From an uncultured Collinsella sp. (GTDB taxonomy: Bacteria; Actinomycetota; Coriobacteriia; Coriobacteriales; Coriobacteriaceae): a DNA stretch of 64,000 bases. Shown piece after piece: positions 43,590 to 51,116 of the stretch. The translations under genes were made by a program, and so were the position numbers. Where the stretch lies: NCBI GenBank assembly GCA_900552385.1, contig URZI01000002.1, forward strand, positions 138,362-202,361. The letters are read 5' to 3'. The notes beneath the pieces were generated by a model. That model searched no databases, was not told the origin of the DNA, and saw only the letters and a list, made by a program, of their open reading frames with translations. Within the stretch, counting starts at the first letter, position 1. Each line of letters starts with the position of its first letter.

Positions 43590-44389
43590 TGGAGGCGTTC
43601 TCATTTGGCAGCTACTATCCGGGGGAAAGCGCGGTGCATAGCCTGGATCCGCGCACTAAGTTGCTCCTAGGTTTCGCATTTCTGATCACTGTGCTCACCG
43701 TCGGTAGCTTCCGCGGGCTGGTTCCGGTCGCAATATTTGTCGTGCTGGTCTATGTCACAGCCCGGGTTCCGTTGCGTCGGGTCCTATCGTCGATGGCACC
43801 ACTGCTAGCGATTGTCGTGGTGGTCGCGGTGCTCAACTTGTTTTCCGATCAGAGCGGCCGCATTTTGTGGCAGTTTGGCTTTTTGCAGGTGAGCGAGGGC
43901 TCGCTGCGTTCTGCGACGTTTATGGCGTGCCGCCTGACGTTGATGATGGCCGGCATGAGCGCCATTACGCTCACCACGCCGACGCTCGACCTCACCGCGG
44001 GTTTTGAGCGCCTGCTCGCACCATTTGCGCGCGTGGGGCTTCCGGCGCACGAGCTCGGCATGATTATGGGTATCGCGCTGCGGTTTATGCCACAATTTGC
44101 CACCGAGATGAAACAGACGGCCGATGCACAGGCAAGCCGCGGCGCGCGCGTGGCGGGCGGTCCGCTCGGCGGTGTGCGTATGCTCGGCAGCGTGGCGATT
44201 CCGCTGTTCACCGGCGTGTTCCGTCATGCCGAGACACTTTCTGCCGCCATGGATGCGCGATGCTATCACGGCGAGCAGGGACGCACGCGTCTGCATGCGC
44301 TTACGTTTGGCCGCGGGGATGCACTGGCCGCAGTGGCGATGGCGCTGCTGGTGGCATGTGTCGTCGCCATCAATCTGCAACTTATTTAG
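43589..44389 (+). CDS. ecfT: ECF transporter transmembrane component
   Basis: 266 aa, about five membrane segments and the coupling helices with ADAQASRGARVAGG and AMDARCYHGEQGRTR, the two Ala-Arg-Gly-like motifs that dock on the ATPases. The start overlaps the ATPase stop (TAATG). It links the S component to the ATPases. The operon has one S component, so the module appears dedicated to riboflavin rather than shared, though sharing cannot be excluded. Confidence 0.92.
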   Translation: MEAFSFGSYYPGESAVHSLDPRTKLLLGFAFLITVLTVGSFRGLVPVAIFVVLVYVTARVPLRRVLSSMAPLLAIVVVVAVLNLFSDQSGRILWQFGFLQVSEGSLRSATFMACRLTLMMAGMSAITLTTPTLDLTAGFERLLAPFARVGLPAHELGMIMGIALRFMPQFATEMKQTADAQASRGARVAGGPLGGVRMLGSVAIPLFTGVFRHAETLSAAMDARCYHGEQGRTRLHALTFGRGDALAAVAMALLVACVVAINLQLI

Positions 44390-44419
44390 GCGCGATCCGA
44401 GCGCAAGAAAGGGATTCCT

Positions 44420-44866
44420 ATGACCGACATCGACCGCACAGCGCAACTCGAGCGCGCCTGCACATACCTCAGGCGCATCCCCGCGTGGTTTTTGGCCACG
44501 ACTGACGTGAACGATGGGCATCAGCCACGCGTAAGGCCGTTCTCGTTTGCCATGGTCGATGACGGCAAGCTGTGGTTTTGCACGTCGCGCGACAAGGACG
44601 TGTGGGCGGAGCTTAGTGCAAATCCCAAGTTTGAGGTCTCGGGCTGGAAGCCGGGGGAGTGCTGGATTGTGTTGACTGGCGAAGCCGCGCTCGAGGACGA
44701 CGCGGTCGTGAGCGACCGCGTTCGCGAAGCTGGCTTTAAGCACATGGTGGGCATTGGCGAGAATCACGTGAGCGCCAACGACGGTCGCCTTGCGTTTTTC
44801 TCGGTCCGCAATATCGTCGCACGTTTCTGCGATATCGACGGCAGCGAAGAGCATCTGGAGCTCTAG
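44420..44866 (+). CDS. Pyridoxamine 5'-phosphate oxidase-like FMN-binding split-barrel protein
   Basis: 148 aa. RRIPAWFLATTD, QPRVRPFSFAMVDDGKLWFC and the strands to VRNIVARF are typical of the FMN-binding split barrel. Members include flavin reductases and pyridoxal-related enzymes; no specific substrate is assigned. It follows ecfT by 30 bp with AAGAAAGGGA upstream, so it may belong to the FMN-controlled transcript, fitting a flavin-dependent protein. A second copy follows. Confidence 0.85.
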   Translation: MTDIDRTAQLERACTYLRRIPAWFLATTDVNDGHQPRVRPFSFAMVDDGKLWFCTSRDKDVWAELSANPKFEVSGWKPGECWIVLTGEAALEDDAVVSDRVREAGFKHMVGIGENHVSANDGRLAFFSVRNIVARFCDIDGSEEHLEL

Positions 44867-44917
44867 CGCGTCTCAAATTAACTACCCGTTCCAAATTAGC
44901 TAGTGGCAGGAGGAAAC

Positions 44918-45328
44918 GTGGACGGATTGAATACGGTGTTGGAGTATCTGACGTCGGTGCCGGCGTGGTATCTGGCGACGAGCGTGGATGGGCAGCCGCA
45001 TGTGCGTCCGTTTTCGTTTGCGCAGATTCAGGATGGCAAGCTGTGGTTTGTGACGGCACGCACCAAAGACGTGTGGCAGGAACTACTGCAAAACCAGCGC
45101 TTTGAGGCCACGAGCTGGTGGCCGGGTCATGGCTGGCTCATTTTGCGCGGGCGCGCCGGCTTGGATGACCAGGCTGCCCCCGATATGCGCGAGGCTGGCT
45201 GGAAGCATCTGGAGCGCTTGGGCGAGCATTATGAGGGGCCTAACGACCCCACGCTCGTCTTCTTTAGCGTCGAGGAGCCGGAAGCCTTCATCTGCAACCA
45301 CGACGAATGGGTGCCGGTCGAGCTCTAA
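44918..45328 (+). CDS. Pyridoxamine 5'-phosphate oxidase-like protein, second tandem copy
   Basis: 136 aa from GTG 44918, 5 bp after AGGAGG. VPAWYLATSVDGQPHVRPFS, FAQIQDGKLWFVTARTKDVW and FFSVEEPEAFICNHDE mirror the upstream protein, from which it is a diverged duplicate. It likely binds FMN. Between the copies lies a degenerate pair CAAATTAACTA/CAAATTAGCTA that has no clear role. Confidence 0.85.
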   Translation: MDGLNTVLEYLTSVPAWYLATSVDGQPHVRPFSFAQIQDGKLWFVTARTKDVWQELLQNQRFEATSWWPGHGWLILRGRAGLDDQAAPDMREAGWKHLERLGEHYEGPNDPTLVFFSVEEPEAFICNHDEWVPVEL

Positions 45329-45374
45329 AAGAGTTCTCCCGCCGGCCCCAACAATTTAAACACCCGTCTGTGTC

Positions 45375-45425
45375 GGGCCCCACATCGCAACGGCACCGCA
45401 AGGTGCACCGGGCGATGTGGGGCCC
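45375..45425 (+). terminator. Hairpin terminator ahead of the arginine operon
   Basis: 14-bp perfect stem 45375-45388/45412-45425 with an inner stem GCACC/GGTGC, then ATTGTTATTTG. It separates the flavin cluster from argC. Confidence 0.75.
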
Positions 45426-45471
45426 ATTGTTATTTGTCAATTCCTTCGCGTGAATGTGTCTGGTTTGTTTC

Positions 45472-45510
45472 AATGCATGAAGATGCAAACTATTTGCGTA
45501 AATATGCATT
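45472..45510. promoter_or_regulatory. Pair of ARG boxes (ArgR operator)
   Basis: Two 18-bp imperfect palindromes, AATGCATGAAGATGCAAA (45472-45489) and TTTGCGTAAATATGCATT (45493-45510), separated by 3 bp, the spacing of classical ARG box pairs. Both fit WNTGNNTWWWWANNCANW closely (TGCAT...ATGCA form). They lie 85-123 bp before argC. No argR gene is in the window. Confidence 0.75.
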
Positions 45511-45594
45511 CCTAGGTGCTAAAGTTTCAACCCACCTCATAACGATCGCTGCGAAATGCGTATCGGTGCATAAATCGCAGACAAGGAGTTTGAT

Positions 45595-46665
45595 ATGTCT
45601 TTGAAGGTTGGAATCGTCGGTGCGGCAGGATATGCCGGTGCCGAGCTCATTCGTCTCGTGCTCGGCCATCCCGAGTTTGAACTTGTTGCCATTACGTCCA
45701 ATGCCGATGCCGGACAGCCGCTGTCTGCGGTGTACCCGAGCTTTGCCGGCGTGAGCGATCTGAAATTTACCACGCATGATGCCCCCGAGCTCAAGACCTG
45801 CGACGCTGTCTTTTTGGCCGTGCCGCACACCGCCGCCATGGCGCAGGTGCCCACCCTGCTTGCCGTGGGCGTTTCCTGCTTTGACCTTTCGGCCGATTAT
45901 CGCCTGAGCGATCCGGCCGTGTTCGAGGCGTGGTATGCCGCCGAGCACACGAGCCCCGAGCTGCTCAAGACGCGCGCTTTTGGCCTGCCCGAGCTGTTCT
46001 GTCGGGACTTGGAGACCGCCGCATCCGATTATGCTGGCGGCAAGTCCGTGCTGGTTGCCTGCGCCGGTTGTTATCCCACTGCAACGAGCCTCGCTGCCGC
46101 GCCCGCCGTGCGCGCCGGCTGGGTTGCACAGAGTAGTCCTGTGATTGTCGATGCCATCAGTGGCGTGACGGGTGCCGGTAAGTCCTGTAACGCCCGCACG
46201 CATTTTTGCAGTGCAGACGAGAATCTGGAGGCATATGGCGTGGGCAAGCATCGTCATACGCCCGAGATCGAACAGATTCTTGGTCTGGCCGACCGCATCG
46301 TCTTCACTCCGCATTTGGCACCGCTCAAGCGCGGCCTGCTCTCCACGGTGACGCTGCCGCTCGCGTCGCAGACTCTCGACACACTGACCCTTGAGGACGT
46401 CGTCGACCATTACAAGCAGTTCTACGCCGGACGCAGCTTTGTGCGCGTGCTCGATGCTGGCCAGCAGCCCAAGACGGCCTCGGTCGTCGGCACCAATGCC
46501 GCCCAGATTGGCCTTGCGCTCAACAAACGTGCGGGTGTGCTGGTGGCGACAGGTGCGATCGACAATCTGTGCAAGGGTGCTGCGGGCCAGGCGGTCCAGT
46601 GTGCCAATATCGTCTTTGGATTTGATGAGCGACGAGGCTTGCCCACAGTGGCGTGCCCGGTGTAG
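45595..46665 (+). CDS. argC: N-acetyl-gamma-glutamyl-phosphate reductase
   Basis: 356 aa. NADP-binding GIVGAAGYAGAELIRL at the N-terminus; the catalytic Cys in LVACAGCYPTATSLA; and HRHTPEIEQILG. It reduces N-acetylglutamyl phosphate to the semialdehyde, third step of arginine/ornithine synthesis. ATG 45595 follows AAGGAG. First gene of the argCJBD cluster, 126 bp before argJ. Confidence 0.95.
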   Translation: MSLKVGIVGAAGYAGAELIRLVLGHPEFELVAITSNADAGQPLSAVYPSFAGVSDLKFTTHDAPELKTCDAVFLAVPHTAAMAQVPTLLAVGVSCFDLSADYRLSDPAVFEAWYAAEHTSPELLKTRAFGLPELFCRDLETAASDYAGGKSVLVACAGCYPTATSLAAAPAVRAGWVAQSSPVIVDAISGVTGAGKSCNARTHFCSADENLEAYGVGKHRHTPEIEQILGLADRIVFTPHLAPLKRGLLSTVTLPLASQTLDTLTLEDVVDHYKQFYAGRSFVRVLDAGQQPKTASVVGTNAAQIGLALNKRAGVLVATGAIDNLCKGAAGQAVQCANIVFGFDERRGLPTVACPV

Positions 46666-46791
46666 CACATTCGATTGTTAACGATTTAGTAGTCGGGTAT
46701 CGAGTTGGGCGCCACTTTTAAGCTGGTCTCGTGATTGTGACTGGTATGGCGCTCCGACCGATGCCCACTTTTTGTTTGATATAAAGGAGTC

Positions 46792-48069
46792 ATGGGGACG
46801 ATGAATAGAGAGCAGTTCGATATCAAGATTCGCGCCGTCGAGGGTGGCGTTACGGCGGCGGGTGGCTTTAAGGCTGCCGGTATCCATGCCGGATTTCGCA
46901 AGGATCCCGAGCGTTTGGATTATGCACTCGTCGTGCCTAATGAGCCCTGTCCCGGTGCCGGCGTGTTTACGACCAACCGCTTTTGCGCAGCGCCCGTGCA
47001 GGTGAGCCGCGCCAATCTGGGCGGTGCCGATAAGGGCTATGGCATCATTGCCGGTGTCTCGGTCAACTCCGGTAACGCCAACGCGGCCACCGGTGAGACG
47101 GGCCTTGCCTGCGCGTGCGAGACGTGCAACATCGCCTCGCAGGTCATCGGCTGCGAGCCTCAGCAAATCCTGGTCGCCTCCACGGGCGTGATTGGCCAGA
47201 TTCTGCCGGTCGACACGTTTGAGACGGCGATTCCGGCAGCTTATGAGGCGCTTTCTGCCCATGGCGGCGCCGATGCCGCCCGTGCCATCATGACGACCGA
47301 TACGCATTCCAAGGAGTATGCCGTTCGCTACCGCAGTGAGGCTACGGGTCATGCGGGCAATGCCTATACGGTGGGCGGCATGTGCAAGGGCTCGGGTATG
47401 ATCATGCCCAACATGGCCACCATGATCGCGGTCATCACCACCGATGCCCCCGTCGAGCCGGCGGCGCTCCACACCCTGCTGCTCTCGACCGTTAAACAGA
47501 CCTTCAACAAGGTGACGGTCGATTCCGATACCTCGACCAACGACACATGTATCATGCTTGCATCTGGCGCTGCTGCCGCAGATGCCGAGCCCATCGTCGA
47601 GGACACTGACGCCTTTGACGAGTTGGCCTTTGCCGTGCACGAGGTGTGCGAGAGCCTGGCGCGCAACATCGCGGCCGATGGCGAGGGCGCATCCAAGCTC
47701 GTGACGGTTAACGTCACCGGAGCCGCTAACGACAAGGAAGCCGATATTGCCGCCCGCGCCGTTGCCAACTCGCCGCTCGTCAAGACCTGCATCGCCGGTC
47801 ACGATTGCAACTGGGGCCGCGTTGCCATGGCGCTCGGCAAGTGCGGCGTGCAGTTTAACCAGGAAGACGTTTCCATCGACATGATGGACATGCCCGTCTG
47901 CCGCGGTGGCCTGACCGTCCCCTTTGACGAGGACGAGGCCCTGCGACGTTTTGAGGCGCCCGAGATCGTGATCTCGGCCGACCTGGGCGCAGGCGACGCG
48001 GCAACGACCGTGTGGACCTGCGACCTCACGCACGAGTACATCTCCATCAACGGTGACTACCGTTCCTAG
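46792..48069 (+). CDS. argJ: Bifunctional ornithine acetyltransferase/N-acetylglutamate synthase
   Basis: 425 aa. The autoprocessing site is MATM near residue 207, where the Thr becomes the nucleophile of the beta chain; SVNSGNANAATGETG and KGSGMIMPN are family hallmarks. It recycles the acetyl group between acetylornithine and glutamate. ATG 46792 is 3 bp after AAAGGAG; ATG 46801 in frame has better spacing and may be the true start. No argA is needed if the enzyme is bifunctional. Confidence 0.94.
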   Translation: MGTMNREQFDIKIRAVEGGVTAAGGFKAAGIHAGFRKDPERLDYALVVPNEPCPGAGVFTTNRFCAAPVQVSRANLGGADKGYGIIAGVSVNSGNANAATGETGLACACETCNIASQVIGCEPQQILVASTGVIGQILPVDTFETAIPAAYEALSAHGGADAARAIMTTDTHSKEYAVRYRSEATGHAGNAYTVGGMCKGSGMIMPNMATMIAVITTDAPVEPAALHTLLLSTVKQTFNKVTVDSDTSTNDTCIMLASGAAAADAEPIVEDTDAFDELAFAVHEVCESLARNIAADGEGASKLVTVNVTGAANDKEADIAARAVANSPLVKTCIAGHDCNWGRVAMALGKCGVQFNQEDVSIDMMDMPVCRGGLTVPFDEDEALRRFEAPEIVISADLGAGDAATTVWTCDLTHEYISINGDYRS

Positions 48070-48150
48070 ATTCCAGGCACGCTGCGCATCTTGCCGCGAT
48101 TGTGGACGGCGGAGCACGGCGCGATAACGATACGAAAGACGAGGCAGATT

Positions 48151-49131
48151 ATGAAATTCGCACGCGATTGTCGTTCGAGTGAATCCAACGAAGCAACCGC
48201 GCAGCTGCTGTTCGAAGCGCTGCCGTGGATTAAAAACCTGACCGGCAAGACGGTTGTTATCAAATATGGCGGAGCCGCCATGGTCGACGAGCAACTGCGC
48301 CGCGACGTGATGAGTGACATCGTCCTGCTCAAGATCATCGGCATGCGCCCCGTCATCGTGCACGGCGGCGGCAAGGCCATCAACGAGGCGCTGAGCCATT
48401 ACGATATCCCCGTCGAGTTTAAGAACGGCCAACGCGTGACCACGCCGGCGACTATGGATATCGTGCGCGAGGTGCTGGGCGGCAAGGTTAACCAAGAGCT
48501 GGTTGCTGCCATCAATCATCATGGCAACCTGGCTGTGGGCGTGTCGGGCAGTGATGCCGGTACGCTCATCGCCGAGCCGCTTGACCCCGAGCTCGGCCGC
48601 GTGGGCAAAGTGACGCACGTCAATACCGACTATATCGAGCGCTTGCTCGATAGCGAGTACATCCCTGTTATCGCCACGGTCGCGGCGGGCGAGGACGATG
48701 GCTTCTTTAATATCAACGCCGATACCGCCGCCGGTGCTGTTGCTGCAGCGCTCCATGCGCACAAGGCGATTTTCCTTACCGACGTCGACGGCCTATACAA
48801 GGACTTTAGCGACAAGGATTCGCTCATCTCCAACCTGACGCTGGACGAGGTTAACGAGATGCTCTACGGCGGCGAGGTCGACAAGGGCATGATTCCCAAG
48901 TTGCGAGCGGCTGTCGACGCCCTGACTGCCGGCGTGTTCCGTGCTCACATCATCAACGGCACCACACCGCACTCGCTGCTTCTGGAGCTGCTGACCGATG
49001 CCGGCGTCGGCACCGTGATACATTCCACCGAGACGGCTTACGAGTTCGATACGCACCCGCACCCGCTTTCGACCTTTGCGGCACGCCTGACCGAGAACCT
49101 CGACGAGGTCGAGAAGCTCCAGACGGTTTAG
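48151..49131 (+). CDS. argB: Acetylglutamate kinase
   Basis: 326 aa. KTVVIKYGGAAM, IVHGGGKAINEAL and FKNGQRVTT are the amino-acid-kinase-fold motifs of ArgB; FLTDVDGLYKDF and KGMIPKLRAAVDAL complete it. It phosphorylates N-acetylglutamate and is usually the feedback-controlled step. The long N-terminal helix (residues 1-30) before the core suggests an arginine-sensitive hexameric type, by inference. ATG 48151 follows GACGAGGCAG; the open frame further upstream lacks a site. Confidence 0.93.
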   Translation: MKFARDCRSSESNEATAQLLFEALPWIKNLTGKTVVIKYGGAAMVDEQLRRDVMSDIVLLKIIGMRPVIVHGGGKAINEALSHYDIPVEFKNGQRVTTPATMDIVREVLGGKVNQELVAAINHHGNLAVGVSGSDAGTLIAEPLDPELGRVGKVTHVNTDYIERLLDSEYIPVIATVAAGEDDGFFNINADTAAGAVAAALHAHKAIFLTDVDGLYKDFSDKDSLISNLTLDEVNEMLYGGEVDKGMIPKLRAAVDALTAGVFRAHIINGTTPHSLLLELLTDAGVGTVIHSTETAYEFDTHPHPLSTFAARLTENLDEVEKLQTV

Positions 49132-49199
49132 CCGGTTAGAAATCGCCATACCGTTACACCCACAGTCCGCGCCACCTGGCGCTTAACGAAAGGTATCCC

Positions 49200-50480
49200 A
49201 TGTCACTTGCAGCTCAACAATCACTCGAATCCCATTATGTTATGCACACCTTTGGTCGCTCTCCGGTCGAATTTGTCGAGGGTCACGGTATGAAGCTCAT
49301 CGGTGACGATGGCCGTGAGTATCTCGATTTTCTTGCAGGTATTGGCGTATGCAGCCTAGGCCACGGCAATGCGGCAGTGCTGTCGGCGCTCGAGACGCAG
49401 ACCAAAAAGCTCTTGCATGTCTCCAACTATTTCTACATCGAGCAGCGTGGCCAGGTCGCGGCGCTACTGTCCAAGCTCGCTAACGACGATGTGGATGGCG
49501 CGCGCGTGCTTGCCGACGCGATTGCCACCGGCGACGAGACCACGGCGGCGCTTGGCGTTCCGGCTGCGGGCGAGCAGGTGTGGGAGACGTTCTTTGCCAA
49601 CTCCGGTGCCGAGGCCAACGAGGGCTCGATGAAGCTCGCGCGCCTGTACGCCAAGCGTGCCGGCAACGGTGGCAACACCATCGTGTGCATGCGCGGCGGC
49701 TTTCACGGTCGTACGCTCGAGACCATTGCGGCGACCATGCAGGATTGGCTGCAGGACAGCTTCCGTCCGCTGCCGGGCGGCTTTGTGGCCTGCACGCCCA
49801 ACGATGTCGATGAACTGTGTGCAATCTTTAAGCAGCTGGGCAGCGAAATCTGTGCCGTGATGCTCGAGCCGATCCAGGGCGAGAGCGGTGTGCACCCCAT
49901 GACTGAGGAGTTTATGGCAGCGGCGCGCGACTTGTCGCACGAGGTGGGCGCCGTGCTTATTGCCGACGAGGTCCAGTGTGGCATCTTCCGTTCCGGCAAG
50001 CCGTTTGCGTTCCAGACTTATGGCGTAGAGCCCGACATCATGAGTCTTGCCAAGGGCATCGCCGACGGCGTCCCCATGGGCGCCGTGGTGGCAAAGAAGG
50101 AAATCGCTGACATCTTTAAGCCCGGCGATCATGGTTCGACCTTCGGCGGTAGCTGCTTGGCCATCGCGGCGTGTGCCGCGACACTCTCCGCGCTTGTGCG
50201 CGGCGATTATGCCGAGCAGGCCGCCAAGGTTGGCGCCTATATGGAGGCAAAACTCGCTAAGCTGCCGTACGTGATCGAGGTACGCGGACGCGGCTTGATG
50301 CTCGGCTGCGATCTGGATGATGCTGCGGGCGATGCGCATGACGTTGTGGCACGCGTGCTGGCGAACGGCGCCGTAATCAACGCGACTGGAGCCCACACGC
50401 TGCGTTTCCTGCCGCCGCTTGTCTGCGAGGAAGCCGACGTTGACAGCCTGATCGAGATCCTGACGGACGTTTTGGGCTAA
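49200..50480 (+). CDS. argD: Acetylornithine aminotransferase
   Basis: 426 aa, longer than the usual 390-400 because of about 30 extra residues (about 95-127, ANDDVDGARVLADAIATGDE region) between the small-domain helix and the FFANSGAEANEG motif. The PLP-lysine lies in SLAKGIADGVPMG and the Asp that holds the pyridine nitrogen in LIADEVQCGIFRSG. It makes N-acetylornithine from the semialdehyde. Last gene of the cluster; argF and the rest of arginine synthesis are not here, so ornithine may be an end use as well. Confidence 0.93.
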   Translation: MSLAAQQSLESHYVMHTFGRSPVEFVEGHGMKLIGDDGREYLDFLAGIGVCSLGHGNAAVLSALETQTKKLLHVSNYFYIEQRGQVAALLSKLANDDVDGARVLADAIATGDETTAALGVPAAGEQVWETFFANSGAEANEGSMKLARLYAKRAGNGGNTIVCMRGGFHGRTLETIAATMQDWLQDSFRPLPGGFVACTPNDVDELCAIFKQLGSEICAVMLEPIQGESGVHPMTEEFMAAARDLSHEVGAVLIADEVQCGIFRSGKPFAFQTYGVEPDIMSLAKGIADGVPMGAVVAKKEIADIFKPGDHGSTFGGSCLAIAACAATLSALVRGDYAEQAAKVGAYMEAKLAKLPYVIEVRGRGLMLGCDLDDAAGDAHDVVARVLANGAVINATGAHTLRFLPPLVCEEADVDSLIEILTDVLG

Positions 50481-50592
50481 CGCGAGCAGAACAGAGCCGG
50501 TCGAAACGGGTTCCAGATCGCCAGTGCGTCATTTGATGCATGATTGGGCGGTTCGGAACCCTTTTGCTCCTGATTTGCAGCTTCTGGAATAG

Positions 50593-50818
50593 CCCGTGTG
50601 CAAAAAATGGCAAATATGAGTACTGTCACAAAACGAACAACATATAAAACAGGGTTATTTGGGCAAGTTAGACCACACTTGTTCAGATTTACGGCCAGAT
50701 ACTATGCTGATTCGCGTGATCAATCGTTGCCTTAGTGCCGGTTTTGCCTTCTGAGGTCTCGAAACCGCTGTTACTAAAATAATAGCAGTACTCATATTTG
50801 GCATTTTTTGCACACGGG
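50593..50818. mobile_element. 226-bp MITE-like element with 33-bp terminal inverted repeats
   Basis: Arms 50593-50625 and 50786-50818 are 33 bp with one mismatch, beginning CCCGTGTGCAAAAAATG and ending AGTACTG. The 160-bp interior is A+T-rich and has no open frame. No target-site duplication is obvious in the flanks. The 165 bp from here to the tRNA hold a tRNA-like T arm but no supported gene. Confidence 0.65.
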
Positions 50819-50948
50819 TATTCGCCAAGGGTCCATTTCGCCGCCCGAGCCCCGCTTCGCTCCTCGCGTGCTGCGCTGGAAAACGCTTTGCGTTTCCTCA
50901 GCTCCGCACCCTTGCGGGTTCGAATCCCTCTGCACTGGGCACAAACAA

Positions 50949-50974
50949 AAACGGTCCCCTTGCGAGGACCGTTT
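50949..50974 (-). terminator. Terminator of the tRNA-Val gene
   Basis: 9-bp stem 50949-50957/50966-50974; on the minus strand it is followed by TTTGTTTGTG. Confidence 0.8.
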
Positions 50975-50983
50975 CCAATTCAG

Positions 50984-51059
50984 TGGTGGGCGATGAGGGA
51001 TTCGAACCCCCAGCCTTGTGCGTGTAAAGCACCTGCGCTAACCGTTGCGCCAATCGCCC
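50984..51059 (-). tRNA. tRNA-Val (anticodon TAC)
   Basis: 76 nt with encoded CCA. Acceptor GGGCGAT/ATCGCCC, D arm GCGC/GCGC, anticodon loop TTTACAC, T arm GGGGGTTCGAATCCCTC. One non-pair at the top of the anticodon stem. Confidence 0.95.
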
Positions 51060-51116
51060 GCAGGGATTGAGTATAGCGGAAACCCGATACGGTTCATCGC
51101 TAATCCATAACGAAAC

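Noticed and set aside
44870..44905. Degenerate CAAATTARCTA pair between the two FMN-barrel genes
   Set aside because: Too short to separate from chance; a loosely similar CAAATTGACTA at 25674 is not enough to define a family.
50870..50945. Second tRNA-like segment (GGGTTCGAATCCCTC, loop-like CTGGAAA)
   Set aside because: Acceptor and D arms cannot be formed; at most a degraded tRNA fragment.
50798..51070. Open frame across tRNA-Val with the text MRDSNPQP
   Set aside because: This is the well-known artefact of reading through the T arm of a tRNA; no ribosome binding site and no protein features.
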